DNA of 64,000 nt. Origin: Piper betle (taxonomy: Eukaryota > Streptophyta > Magnoliopsida > Piperales > Piperaceae). Positions within the stretch are counted from its first letter, which is position 1. Each line of letters starts with the position of its first letter. Shown in pieces: positions 25,768 to 39,700 of this stretch. The stretch lies in assembly GCA_033002965.1 (NCBI GenBank), contig JAURVB010001801.1:1-64000 (forward strand), given 5' to 3'. A program made the translations under genes and the position numbers. A model generated the notes under the pieces. It searched no databases, was not told the DNA's origin, and was given only the letters and a program-made list of their open reading frames with translations.

Positions 25768-28219
25768 TTAAACTTGTTCGTCAGCTCTAAGAATGTTGTA
25801 TTTGCAAAGCGGGCATGTCGCGTTGATCCGCAGCCATTTGATGATGCAACCGGAATGAAAATGGTGACTGCAAGGAAGTGAACGAAGCTCTACTCCGTCC
25901 TCATACTGTGCAAGGCAAATGCAGCATTCCTGCACAGTCAAAAGAGTAATACTGGTATTCCAAGCAATGCGGTACAATGCTCTAATGATTAGAAAAGATC
26001 ATGAACTCTTGCAGGCTACAGCAGTTCAATCGAAAAGGAAATGTGCTAACCGAATCATCCCGAGAAAGAGAGACTTCGGCTGGAGAACTTCCATCGTGTG
26101 CTTGCCTCATGGTCCTGGCAACTGCCTCTTGTTTATCTAGAGTAAAAGATACCTCCCCATGCTCGCTAACTTCTCGAAAGCGGAGTCTAGGAAGAATGTT
26201 TATATCTGCTTCAGAAGCACCTACCTGACCCGCTATAGCATACAAAAATGCTATAATACATGGGAAACAACAGCACAGAGCAATGCCAATAAGACAAGCT
26301 AACAAAACACAGAATATTGCGAAGAACACGTCGAATGCAAGAAACACCACAGTTAGCCTGCATTTCAGCACATGGAGAAAAATCTCAGGTCCTTCAATCT
26401 GCACCCAGTGTGAATTTTGAACAGGATAACCAGAAAATAAGATGTTAACTGGCATCCAGAAGAATTCAGCAAGATGCTGTCAATAAATCTTACCAATAGA
26501 GGCGTGGGGCATCCTGAATAAGCGCTTGACCACCAACAACAATCCAATAAAATCCAACAAGCCACCAGAGGAATGAGGCTAAAGTATTCATTGATTCTAG
26601 CCTCTTCACAGAACTGAAACCAAATCACCAGGGTTACAATCTTCCTCCAAAACGGTGATACAAGAAAAGAACTTTATCTGGAGAAACATCAAGAACTGCT
26701 ACACAAATAATTTTATTCCATGGGGTGCAACATTAAGAACTATTCAGAGTTTGGTCTTTACACTTTCCATAATCCCCATCATCATTATCCACACCAAAAA
26801 CGCCTAATATCTTCTATAGATTGTTTCCCAATTTATTTCATGTTTTATAGTAATGAGCACCCTCAAATAAGTACTTTTTTTACAGCAGACAGTGTATAGG
26901 GATCAATTATGTAACCTTCTATAAAATGTAATTTGCAATCATGCACGAAACCCATCATCCTATCTAAAATGCACCTCAACAAGACGAGCACAATCAATAC
27001 GTATCTCACGGGGTACAAAAGAACAGCTCAACAAACTCTTTCAAGTTTTACTAGTATAAAAATGCAAAAGATATAAAAGTAAAAGATCAACAAATCTCTT
27101 TGTTCACTGATGATGAAACACAAGGCCAGAAACAAAATACATTAGCTTCGCTTCCTAATGTATGGTTAAGCAGGGTATTATTACTTTAACAATGTTCCCA
27201 TACGGCCCCATATTGGGTGAGTGCTAATCTAATACAAAACTAGCATTTACCCAACAAAAATGCTATTTTTCAGAGAAAGCACAATCCAAACATCTCGCTA
27301 GCATTTAGCGTAAATAAAAACAAAGATTTAATCAAACTATGCAAAAAGAAAAGTATAAAGTATAAACCAGAACATAACAACCAGACAGGTTAACTATGAC
27401 AGGTACCCATGCCTTTAAATTTTTATAACCCCGCAAAGTTAAAACCATATATCTCCTTCCATCCCATCGATTATCAAACACTCAATACTTTGCACAAAAC
27501 GGCCCATAATACGCGCACGACAATAATTCATGTATAGGGCCACCTAATAACACATACATGGACGAAACCAAAATGGATTAACAAATTGACAAAGCCAACT
27601 CAAGCCCACACACCCTAAAACTGGAAATTTAGGTAAATAAACAGAGCAAGACGACAGCTTTATCACAAACAAAAAACAAAGAGACATAAAAGGAAAAAAT
27701 AATCCAGATTTTGATAATGCACAAACAACCAAAAACAAAAATAAAATAACAATGAAAAAGCAGGCGAACAAACCTGCTACGGTCCTCGGGATAGGTCATG
27801 AAGACGCCGTCGAGGCGGGCGCGGGCACGCCGGCGGTACTCGAGGAAGACGAATGCGATGTGAAAGAGGCACTGGAGGGCGTAGCCGGAGAGCCAGAGTC
27901 GGAGGGGAGGGGCGGGCCGCTCCTTGAGAGTGGAGAAGACAACGGCGGCAGTGAGGAAGACGAAGGCCAGGTTCCAGACGACGTCGAGGACGACGACGGG
28001 GCGAGAGTAGCCCCAATCGGAGGAGGCCTGGCCGCTCAGCTCCTCCATCTCCCGCGCGGCGAAAGCCGAGACGGAGGCCGCGGCATCGGCGGAGGGGCGG
28101 ATGAAGCAGCGGCCGAGAAGGAGGGAGAGCGGGCGGCGGAGGAGAGTGTAGCGCGGCGTCGACGGGGGGCGGGGGTAGAGGAGCGGCCGCCGGACGTCGG
28201 GGGCGGCGTCGGCGTCCAT
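25768..28219 (-). CDS. Membrane RING-H2 E3 ubiquitin ligase
   Basis: Four exons (28219-27774, 26613-26494, 26357-26051, 25929-25768) give 344 residues with intact phases. The ATG at 28219 has a strong plant context (ccaccATGG). Membrane segments are predicted around [37 protein letters not shown], the second-exon stretch [18 protein letters not shown], and the Cys-rich [20 protein letters not shown]. The last exon encodes a RING-H2 domain: [11 protein letters not shown], then PCSHHFH, then [14 protein letters not shown], with all eight metal ligands (C3H2C3). This order matches the plant At1g12760/At4g11680-like family. It should transfer ubiquitin to membrane-associated substrates, which cannot be named. 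The first exon is very GC-rich while the others are not. The 1160-bp first intron holds no recognised element. Confidence 0.9.
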
Positions 28220-30767
28220 GGTGGGCCGGGCCGGGCAGTGCGGGGGGGAGACCTCTCTCACTCTCTCGCGAATAAAAGTTGTGGGCTTTTTTTATTTCAA
28301 GAAGAGAGGAAGAGATTAATGGAGGAGGAGGTATCGGTACCCATTCATGGACCCCACTTAGCACTTCTTATCTAAGCCCATTTTGGGTACTTTCTCTTCC
28401 TGAAATGATACCTTTTTTTGTAAAAAATATTACTTAATGTGGCGTTTTGCCTAATATAATATATATAGAAGATATATACATACATACATACACGTCAGCT
28501 ATGTTATTTGAGGGTTTTTTTAGCATGTTAATTGAGTTGAGATGGATGTGTTAGGTGATGACTGACGGATGAGCCAAGTCGAGTCATTCCAGCTGATTTT
28601 TTTCTTTTTGGGACAATTAGGGCTCAGTTGACCAGCCATTGAAACTTGCCCAAACAAGCTTCGTTTAAACCGAAAATTGGCGGTAAGACTTTTAGTGAAG
28701 TTATTTACATATTCGATCGTATTGGGTGTTACGTTTAAACCTTGTGGAGCCTTGGGCTAAAGAATAATGGCGCAAAAGAGAATTGTAAAAATACCAGGAA
28801 TAAAATGTGGATGCAGGTCATGCTAAAGAATATCTAGTTTTATGATTTTCAGCACTGGAATGGTGTGGAGCGGAATACGGCTCGTAGATGCAACTCTAAT
28901 CATCTGGGATTAAGTGGATGAGAATGAAAATGACTCATCAGCCTTTGCTTGTTTTTTCAATCAGATTAACAATAACAATCAATGTCTCACCCATTTTTCA
29001 AATAAAACATTGGAAGTTAATTACTTCAGCTAGAAAACAGGAAAGACAAGGAAAAGAAGTCAATGCTATAAATGAGTTGGTAGTTTGGATTTGGTAAAGA
29101 TGACAGCAACGATATGAGGAAAATGGCGTACGCAAAGAAAGATTATTGTTTTTGCTTCAGATGGAATATGAAGAGAAACCAAATTTGTTGGATTTATTTA
29201 CTTTCTTCATCTGGGCTTGGACCAAGAATATATGGTGGCATGATGTAAGATATCAGATTTTTCAAAGGTTTGTAGAGCAGCAATTCATATGTGTTTTACT
29301 GCACAACAATGATATGTAAATCAATAATGTTGAAGTTTTTCTTTCCCAGGTATATAATGTTAAAGTTTCGCATTGAAGAAACACACATGAATTTCACTTC
29401 TCATTGTACTCCTACTTTCTAAGGTCAGTGGTGAGGAAAAGACGGGATAAAAAAATGAAAAAAAAAAACAGATTAAATTAATTTAATTAGTATGAACCAA
29501 AGCAATGACAGGAGTTTTATATATTTTAAGAAGATAAGGTTGATGTGGTGCTGGCTTAATCAGTGAGGGCGCATTTGGGGCAACTGAAGCTGGTGAACGA
29601 AAATTAAAGTCATGAATCAACACTGAGATGTAGACTAATAGTCACACCATTATATAAAGGAATATTTCTTTTGGCATGCGTATCAGGAATCAGAAGAGCA
29701 ACCAGTCCTGGTTTCTTTTGCATGGGCAGCAGTCGTGGGGAAAGAAAGGATTTTATAAATAGATTTAAAAAAAAAAAGTTGAGTTGGGCTGGCAGAGAGC
29801 TTGAGTGGGTAGGAAGAAGTTGGCTGTGTGTGGGGAAGGTAGGCGGCCATTTATAAACAAAAATCTCAGTGCTACCTTGTGTGTGATAAGAATGGCGGGC
29901 AAAATTGTACAAATGAGCTGGGGGGAGTCTTCAACTGTCGGTAGTGAATCGATTATGTGGAATTCATTGTTTCTGAGTACAGACACGGCCAACTGCCACT
30001 CCATGTACATGACATTGATGTGTGGGGAGCTGCCAGTTGGTTCTATTAGGTTATACAAAATCAGCTTTTCTTTAAAACAAAGGACACACAAACAACCGTT
30101 GTATATAATTTGTTTGTCCGAGGCCAGGACAATGTCAATGGTCCGTCTCATATACAACAATGACGTTTCTTAGCTAGTCAAAGCATGTTTCTTTAAGTTA
30201 TTTTTTTCAAAGCTTCATAAATATTAACTTCCTACGACATGGGAGTAGGACGTAGCAGACGTTTTATTATTTTTAGAATTTATTGCTGGCTAGGTGGCCG
30301 AGAAGCAATTATTCATGGCGAACAGACCGCTGAGCTACCCGTTGATTTGTCTTTTTAAAAAAAATCGCGTAAACGAGCCTGTTTGACGTCTAGTTTTACG
30401 AAGACATCTTTGGGGCGGGCTTATGTCCTGTCTATATAACAAGGAAAAAATTTTACGAGCCGTTTTGAGCCCCGCGTTCAGACAAAGAGTAAGGAGGCTT
30501 AAAGGACATCTTTGGGGCGGGTTTATTCTCTCACCTCTCTCTATCTTTTATTTGATTAAATCAAAAGATGCCACCCATTTATTGGGGGGCTTAAAGGAAA
30601 CAGGCGGTTAGGAGGCTCATAAAAAAATATTCTCTTTACACAAAAGGATAACATTAACACCAGATTAGGTCACAAGCAAGTGTGCACCTCAATTCACGAT
30701 TATTCTTCATTAATTTTCATTATCTACATTAATTAATATGTAACACATTTTACTCACATTGATGATA
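28220..30767. other. Intergenic DNA between RING ligase and arabinofuranosidase
   Basis: 28220-28400 is the RING gene leader and promoter (minus strand). Overlapping open frames on both strands at 29610-30170 have no recognisable motif. A 17-bp word (gacatctttggggcggg) occurs twice, near 30404 and 30507, and the sequence around it may be a small degraded repeat. No gene is supported. Confidence 0.45.
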
Positions 30768-33700
30768 TTAGCTTTGATAAGTTGATGATTTGAAGAATGG
30801 TTTAATTGCTCGCGAGATTGGAATATCCAACGCTGCAATTGAATTTGGTGAAATGTCGATATCCATATTCGCCCCAGCACTTTCAAGCTTGCTAGATACG
30901 GGCACCACCTGTTTTGAATAACCAAAGATGAGGAATAGAACGGTCAATAAAAACGGTAATGTACATTCTCTCCACGTTTATAGTACTATCAATTATTAGC
31001 TCATCTTATAAAAACAACATTCAGCATCATGTCGCAACCTTAGGTAGGGGAAAAAACAGATTTAGTATCAACGTCCAAGCTAATTATGTTCCTCTACTCC
31101 AATTCTCTAATAAGATGTGCACAAAGAAGCGTTTGTTTCTTGATTGCATAATAAAATATAATTCATTTAATAATACAACAAATTGGCTTTCCTACATTTT
31201 ATTCTATAAAAAAATCCAAATGCATATAAATATGCAAGACAAAAATAAGAAGATTTGAGTTTTATTCAAAATGACTAGCTGCAGGTTAACAATTATTAAG
31301 ATCACAATTCATATCCATTTTAAATATGAAACTATTCTCAACACCCATCGCACTTATAAGGCGGCTGAGCGGTTAACAAGTAAGTCTTTAGGACTACGGT
31401 AAACTAGATCTTCTTCATTGCCACTTATTGGGCTTGTCATTTTGGGCTTTAACAAATATTAGCACTATTGGACTTTAATAAGCGTCCACACTATTAATTG
31501 AGCTTCATTTTTTTGACACAAAAGAGGTGTGTAAGCCCATGAATTGGTACCTCTGATACTATGAGAAGATTTGAACTTTATCTAAATAAATAGCAAGCCA
31601 CCGAGGCAACTCACTTCTTAGCACTGAGTAAGATTACAACTCATATTCATTTTATTTTGCATGAAATCCAGATGCATATATGTGTGCAAGGCAAAACGAA
31701 TTGGTAGTGCACCTTTCTATGTTCCTCAAAGGAGTTTTCATTCCTCACATCAGTAGATGTCATTATAATTTTTGTTGCAGCTTCATAATTGGCATTGAAG
31801 GAATCTAACCCAGAAATAGAAATATTCAGAATTACATGGTCATTTCCAAAATTGACAACCTGCAAAAATGCCAGTAGATTAGAGGGGAAAAACATTAAAA
31901 ACCTGGTCCAAAAAATAAATCTAGTTTAAGTAGCATGCCACCAACATATGACTTCATGATAATTCTTCACTAGATTTTTGGTGGTCTGACTAGACTAAAA
32001 AACACCTAAAAATATTTTACAACCTCATAGGAGGAACTGACACAATTTACGGCAATCCTCAAACTGCAAATCATTTATATGCAATTTTCATCACCATGGT
32101 AATTTACATGCACAATGTAGCGTTGCACAAAATAAATTGACCTAATTGATTATGATCCAAATTCTCCAAAAAAGCATAATTGATTTGCATATAGAAAACA
32201 TAAAACAATCAAAACTAAGCTAGTTTCATGGCAGAATAAGATAAATAAACTGTTGAGGTCAGATACCTTTATTCTTAAATAAAATTTTTCATCCTCTGAG
32301 CTCTGCCAAGTAATGGCAGAGGCAACCAAAGAAGTAGAGGAATCTGCTTGAACATTTGAGTTATGAATGGTTGCACCATTTGATTCTTTGAAGAAGTGTT
32401 GCATCCAATAACTAGGAGTTCCATACTGTTGCCATGAGTCGAAAACAATTGAATCTGGGCTCCACCTTTATATATAGATAACATCTCAAGTTGTAAAAGA
32501 ACAAGACAAACATGTCTATATTTGAGATAATACTAGAAATATTATTCTAGTCAAATAAGTTACCTGCGATTATTGGAATTGACAAAAAGTGGAGCATAAC
32601 TTGCCATCTCTACAACGTCACTGCATTTGAAAGATAACATAGATCTTTGGTTACATGTGAATAAAAAGGACATAGATACTAAAAGATAAACTTCACTTTT
32701 TTGGTGATGTTTGATGATGTTCAACCTCTGGTTCTATAAAACACAATTAACCATTCATGAATCACAAAACAAGAATAGATATGAACTTTTCAAAATGCTG
32801 GCAAATTGATAGGACACATAGAACTACTTATGCAGCTCCATAAGAATAATTAGACAACATGATGAGAAGGAAAACCGACAATCCCCCATAAAGTTTGCAG
32901 TATCGCAGTGTCATCTACAAGTAATTCAATTTCAACAAGGCACTACCAAGTTTTCATTGTCATCACCACCACCACCACCACCATCATCATAATCTGTACA
33001 CAGCAAGCCTATGGTTTTTAGTTTTCATGTCACAAACGATTACTTTCAGATCCAGATCAATGACGCAAAACCATCCAGACACAAAATGGCAAGTTTTTTA
33101 TGCCAGATAACTTCTTCTCACAACCCTCTAAAGAAAGGAAAAGGAGATGAATCCTGAAGCTTTAACATTGATGTCATCAATATAACCTTCTATTGTCAGG
33201 TATTACAGATGATAGTTAAGTTAATAACAGTTCAACTGATTACTAACCCCAAATAACACCAAGTGAGCAGTAATACCTGTTGTGTTCCAAACCAATTAGA
33301 AATGCAGCTTCTCCTATTGCAGCCTTAAGATTTCCATATCCAGCATCAGAACCCGTTACAGCATACTCACTTACAAAGGCCTAAATTTTATTTACCAATC
33401 AGCAAGATCTATTACACCAAGAAAGAAAAAATGAGATGTACCGAAGGAAAACTTCATACTTTGGGACCATTTGCAGAACGTGTTGCACGATCAAACTTGT
33501 TGTTCATAGAAAACATGTCGGCTGCAGTTTTAGGGTATGTCTGTCCAAAAAATAGAGTAAACAAAAAAGAAGAAGAAGAATAGTAAGATGTCTTGCAATG
33601 AAATAACTGAAACTTCCAATATAAAGATACCAATCTTACATGAAAATCATAATAATCAGCCGGATGATCCAGTGGACGGGAAGAGGCATCACAGTTAGTG

Positions 33701-36700
33701 ATAATTTTTATGTCAGCGTAAGCACCTTTTATGGCGTCGTAAAATTTAAGATAATTCCCTGATTGTGGTAGCGACAAACACAATTAGCATTTCTTAAAAT
33801 TCCATGATCCAGCTGGCAAAAGTCCAAATGACCTATGAAAGCATAAACAAAGACACAGAGTAGCCTCTCTCTTTCTTTCATCTTCTTCTTCTTTTCCCCC
33901 CTTTTTTTCTTTTGGTTTCAACGTTCATCATTATGTTGCTTTTCTGTGAAGGCACAAATGTAACTTAAGAAGGTATCGCATTGTACCTAGATAGTAATCT
34001 TTTCCGCAATCTTCATTTCCAATTGCCACATGGTTCAACTTGAAAGGTTCTGGATGTCCCATTGCCGCTCGAACAGAACCCCATTTTGAATCAGCAGCAC
34101 CTCTAGCAAATTCAATGCTATCAAGAGCATCCTGCATGACAAAAACGTCCAACAAGCAGTTTTACTTGTTCTAAACATAAACCAAAATTTGATTGTTGGA
34201 TGCCATTTTAAGATGTGATTTCTCTCATATACCTGAACAAAGGGTAAAATGCTGGTAGTGGAAACACTTTCTGCGTGACTAACCCCTGGAGAAAGGAAGA
34301 ACAAGTGTAAGCATGTACACTTTTATGGTGATGAAGAGAAATTCAAACCAGTACCAACAGAACTACCATTATTGATCACCCACACTGGCACTGTGTTTAA
34401 ATCCTCAGCTAACTGCAGCAAGCAAATGAAAAAAGCAAGCTACTGAGAATATCCAAAAGTAGGACTTTTGAAGAATTTTATTCATAAAAGTGTTCAAAAT
34501 ATACTTGCAGTATGCAAATTATCCACACAACCTCAATTTGACAAAATCACAATCACCACATCATCATGAAAGCATATGCTTCTCAAGCTTAAAGAACTTA
34601 CTTGAAGAAATTCGAAGTAACCTAGACCATCATCAGTCCAATAATTCCAGACATCCCCAAAGTGCCCAGCCCTTTTCTCCCATGGACCGATGCTTTCCCT
34701 CCAACGAAATGCATTTCTTAAATGCTCACCTTCAACATAACATCCACCTGATAGAAATGAAAAAAATCAAAAATTCAATTTAAGAACGTGAACCTAGTTT
34801 TTGTGGCTAGATACTTCTACGTACATTAGTATCTTCTACCTAGTTATGCACACTATCTGAAGACTTATAAGGTTTTAGCACCAACTAGCTTCAAACAATT
34901 GGAAAAAAACCGATAAATATCCAGGTGAAGATATGAGATCCCTGCAGATGCATTATTACCCTTGAATGAAAGACATCTATAAAATTTTGCAGAAGAATGG
35001 CATACATATCCATAAAATACACACACACACACGCACACACATATATATAACTTTCCTTGTTGCACAGCTGAAGAGTAGAATTTTTGCAATTTCATTACCT
35101 GGAAATCTCAAAAATCCAGGTTTTAAATCCTGGAGCATGGCAAACAATTCGTTGCGAAAACCGTGCCCCTAAGGTACAACATAAAAAAACACATCAAACT
35201 ATGAAACAAAGAATAAAATCAGTGCTGTTGAAGTAGGATGCAGACATTGTAATGAAAATTGGAAGGCAAAAAATTGTTTAACAACTACTGAGGGATAGAA
35301 AACTCATTACAATCAATTCCTGACAGGAACATCTATTATTATTCTCCACATTCTCAGAAGTCTATTTAGTTGATTACCAGATGATCAACTGAATCCAAAT
35401 GTCTGAGGAGACAACAGGCATACGTAACAGCTATCCAATGATTGTAAATGACAGATATAAATTGAAATTGTAAAATGTGCACGATATAAGAACGCAGGGA
35501 GGGCTTTTCTAATCCATCTTGTTGTGTGCATATTCAAAATAATATAAGAGTACCTTGTAGGTATCCATAGGCATTACTGAAATCTGATCCAACCAAATTG
35601 TTCCTTTTGACAAAGATGTCAACTGCAATCTTCCGTGATGGTCTGTTTCTTCAGCGTCCAATTTCAGTTCCACTTTTGCCCAAATTGTAAATTCTAACGA
35701 TGTGGCTCTACATGATCACAAGCTTCTACTGAAGCTTAGATGGTAATAAAATAAAATTTTAAGAATTTTCAGAGTACTCAACAGACCTGACATTTTTGGT
35801 GGCGAGTTGGTTTAATCCATCAGATGACGTAAGTGAAACAGACAAATCAACTGCTTCCAATGACCTAATGTACAAGACTACTTTGTAGCTCTTCCCTTTT
35901 TCAATATTCTGGTGTTCACAGCACAGAAGGAAATCAGGACAATTTACATTTCAATATTGGAAATGAAAATAGCAATCACATCTTCATACCATTCCCCAGT
36001 ACCCTGGATTATATACACCCACCCCACCAGGCGGACATAAATTAGAGCCTTCTTTGCCATCACAAAGAATATCCATTCTAAGTGCCACTTTATTTCGCTC
36101 GAAGCATGACGAGAGGTCTGTTGACACAAAAATAGTGGAATCATTCCCGATAATAGTCCACGGAGCTATGTAGGACGGAGTACTGAGGCCCCCGGATTCA
36201 AAACCTGTTTACCAAAAAAACAAGAATAAATAAGATCAAAAGGAATAAATAACGATAACCAACACAAAATGCTGTTGATATTGATCATATGGAGCTACCG
36301 CAATGCTAAGCATTTAGCCTGAAATGTTGGATAAGTTCACTTCATCAGTGCATAATTAATTGAGAACTTTCTGTGATCAAGCACTCAATCACCTTAAAAC
36401 CAAATTGAAACCATAAAATTTTCAAAACAACCTCGGTTGCTTACGAGCTCTGCCCATAAACCCCCCGCTCCAGCGTGGTTGATCTCCTACAAAAGCAGAG
36501 ACGTCCGCTCTTTATAAAAAAACACAGATAGAAATTTGCGCACTACCGTATTGAATCAGACATTCACCTCAAAGAAGATACCAAACAGAGTGACAGGGAT
36601 TTTCCTGCTTAGTCCGGGAGAAGCGTCTACACTAAGGCGGGCAGTCTTGTTCGAACCGGCCCCGCAAACGAGAGCACGATGATCAAGACAGAGAACAACA

Positions 36701-36750
36701 AATAGAAGATAAAACACAACCGCGGAAGAAGTTCTAGCAGAAGTTATCAT
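30768..36750 (-). CDS. ASD1: Alpha-L-arabinofuranosidase, GH51 (ASD1-like)
   Basis: Seventeen coding exons, all GT..AG with matching phases: 36750-36568, 36486-36432, 36204-35990, 35908-35787, 35707-35554, 35168-35099, 34747-34602, 34412-34367, 34285-34233, 34131-33987, 33758-33640, 33540-33460, 33380-33277, 32620-32564, 32465-32267, 31859-31713 and 30908-30768. They give 678 residues, the length I recall for Arabidopsis ASD1. An N-terminal hydrophobic stretch (VVFYLLFVVLCL) is a signal peptide. Landmarks are LFGIFFEEINHAGAGGLWAE, SSCFERNKVALRMD, RFPGGCYVEGE, GNEDCG with the acid/base Glu, and FVSEYAVTG with the nucleophile Glu. It should act in the cell wall, removing arabinose from arabinans and arabinoxylans. 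The leader has an intron (36941-36752), and an in-frame ATG upstream of it could add ten residues. Confidence 0.95.
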
Positions 36751-39700
36751 CCTGCATCACATAAATAAACGTGGCCCATTTCTTAATACTTGGACAGAGA
36801 CAAAAATAGGTATAAGATCACACATATCGGTGTGAGTGTCGTAGTTCAAATTTCAAAACCGCCGAGAGAAAAAATACAAAAAAAACACACAGTCGAGTGC
36901 ATCGTATACAACCAATCCACACAAAAGCAAGCAACAACAACCTGAAAGAGGAAGACGGCTGAAACATCATCCGGTCGGAGAGTTGGAATTCATAGAGGAA
37001 TTGGATAAAGGGAGGGGAGTGGGAGTGGGTGTAGGAGTGACGAAAGTTAGGGTGGAAGTCACGCCATGGGGGTGCTGACCGAGATAAAATCCTTATTTTC
37101 AAAGCAAAATCAAATCCATCGAGAGTTTTAACAGACGACTTTTCCGAGGCTTTAATCAAAGTTTAGTAACAACTTGTGGGCTTATTAGCATTAATCTCTT
37201 GGATGATGATCTTCTACGCCAACGGCCCACGGTATGTTTGGCTTGCACGGCACTGCGCACGTGGGAGCCATTTGTTGGCCACCCGTCGCTTCATGAGTCA
37301 TGATCGTAACACAAAAAAGATGATAGGCAGGAAAATTATAAGATGTAGAAAAAGAGAATATTGTCAATGACAAAGGAAATAGGCTGCGTTGGGGAAAAAA
37401 GGATTTTTTAATTTTTAAATAAAGCAGTGTCCATCTAACATTGAACGATCGAGGATGGTTTATAGCGGATCGACGTTAGGGAGTAACAGACTCGGACGTT
37501 GTAGTGATCGGATGAGATTTGGATGTTCGTATAAAAACATAGTAGTATAATAGCATTGGTAGTACTGACATCATGATGATGTACACTCTTATAAGGGATA
37601 CGGATCAAGTAGCGTCCAAGCGTCTCCCTTCCCTGGTCCACGCTAAAGCGACGGCCACACAGAGGGTCTACATGTATAGGCAGGCCCCTTAACTGGACCC
37701 ATTTTCTGCAAGTGACAAAACAACTAACAAAGGTTTCTAAAATGAAAAACAATTCTAAAATCACTCCAAAAAAGTATTCAAAAATCGCTCTGATGCCGCC
37801 GTATGCATCGGTGGGATTTTTCGAATTTTATGATGAATGTGCTAGAATTACTTGTCACATCTATTGGTGGGATATTTTCATGAGAAGGCATAATATTCGC
37901 ACTAGCTGATATAAATAAATAAACAATATAAACAACACTAGCCACTTATCATCTAACTATAATTATAACTCAACAAATCATATTAAATATAGCTGACACA
38001 AAAATATCAACTATTATTGACACTGATTTTTTTCTCATGTTCAAGCCAAAAACATTTCAATTTTATGATTCCATGGCCAAAACAATCACCCTAAATTATA
38101 ACTATTTAGTTTACTAATTGTAATTTGAATGTAAAGATTTTTATTGGGCACATAAAAGCTTTATCCTTACACACATACGGGATACTGGTTGAGAGGCTTG
38201 AGACCCCTCTCCTCCCACTTAAGCTCTTATCAATTTTATATATAGTAATTTATGACAAAAATATTACTCTTTTATTTAAAAGTTATTTTTTAAAAAATAT
38301 TTTATAATTATAAGCAAGTAAGACTTTGTCCTTACAAGTGATCACTCTAATAAATATCGCATCTTTCAATTTATTTAGATTCCATCTAATTAACATGAAA
38401 ATAATATATACATGAAAATTTTAAAATAGTTAATTTTACTAAAAGTGTTATATTAAATATTATATGTATATAATATTAAATTAATTACTTTGTATACAAA
38501 ATAAATATGGCTACATCCAAATGAGAATATAAATAATCATGGTTATATTTTTATGTGTAATTAAAATTTTTTCTTATCTCTAAGTGGTAGAAAAGAGGGG
38601 CAACTTTTTTACATATGGAAGAGCAGAAAAGTGACCCACTTAAAGGTGATTATTATTAATTTTAATTCAAAACACATAGAGTATGTACTGTTTTTTTGTT
38701 ACAAATATTTTATAAAATACTTTTATTAAGGTTGACCGTTTAAAATTTCCATGTTATTTGTATTTATTTTATGATAATCAAATTGAGAAAAATACAAATA
38801 AGAGAAAAAATATGAATGAATTTTACATGCCATATTTATATAATAATTAACTATTTATAAATTATAATTAAGAAAAAATATTTTACATTTTTTATTCCAC
38901 TCAATTCACGCCAACCAAATGGAAAGAAGTGTGTTTACAAGTTTTTGAGTGAAAAAACTTGCTCTAAAGAATAAAAAAAGGTATGCTTTGTAACAATCTG
39001 TTATAGAGCAGGATAAATTTTTATAAATAAATCGATTAAAATATAAATAATTTGCCGTAAGACATTGCGCCAACGCCGAAAAAACTAATTAATGTACGTG
39101 ATTTTGCATTCTCATACAACACCACTCTTACCCACAGAGAACTCAGCGGTTGGGCACATTAAAATGCTCAACTATTGATTTTGTAAAATGGTGCGCGTTG
39201 TTAATGTAAGTATGTGGGTAATGTCTTGTTTTCCTTTTGAAAAAAAAACAAGCCGAAAGGATGAAAATAAAATAGTGCTTATTCTATTAAAAATGGAAAT
39301 ATCTGCCCCTTTTTTAACCACCTTCCGAGTTCTACTTGGGGAGTTGGATAAAGTTACTCCTGCGTTACATCGACTAAACATATGAAACAAACTTCAAATC
39401 AGGCGCTCACAGCACAAGTAAGATAATAATGGTCTGGTAAAAGAGCGTAACATGACAAAGAACATCGAGAAAAAAGGTGTACGGAAACAAGGTAACAGAT
39501 GTATGAAAAAAATGCCACAATGATTAGGCCGTGTTTTTTTACTAAAGTAGATATGTCAATGTATAGCCTTTGATATACGGAAAACAGCGTTTACTTGCCT
39601 AACTAGCAAAAGAGTTGTTCAATATTCAAAAGACCCAATGCATGTATTGGATAAGCGTGTAAAGAGGAGCCCGCAATGAGGAGCAGATTTATAAAAAGAA

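Noticed and set aside
27752..28375. Long plus-strand open frame of about 207 codons
   Set aside because: It is the antisense shadow of the GC-rich first exon of the RING ligase. The translation is Gly/Glu/Ala-rich without any motif, while the minus strand has the start, splice sites and domain.
29610..30173. Overlapping plus and minus frames of 100-131 codons
   Set aside because: Both strands are equally open and neither translation has a recognisable motif.
31360..31420. tRNA-like words in an intron of the arabinofuranosidase
   Set aside because: An A-box-like word is present, but no cloverleaf or matching B box could be built, so no tRNA gene is claimed.
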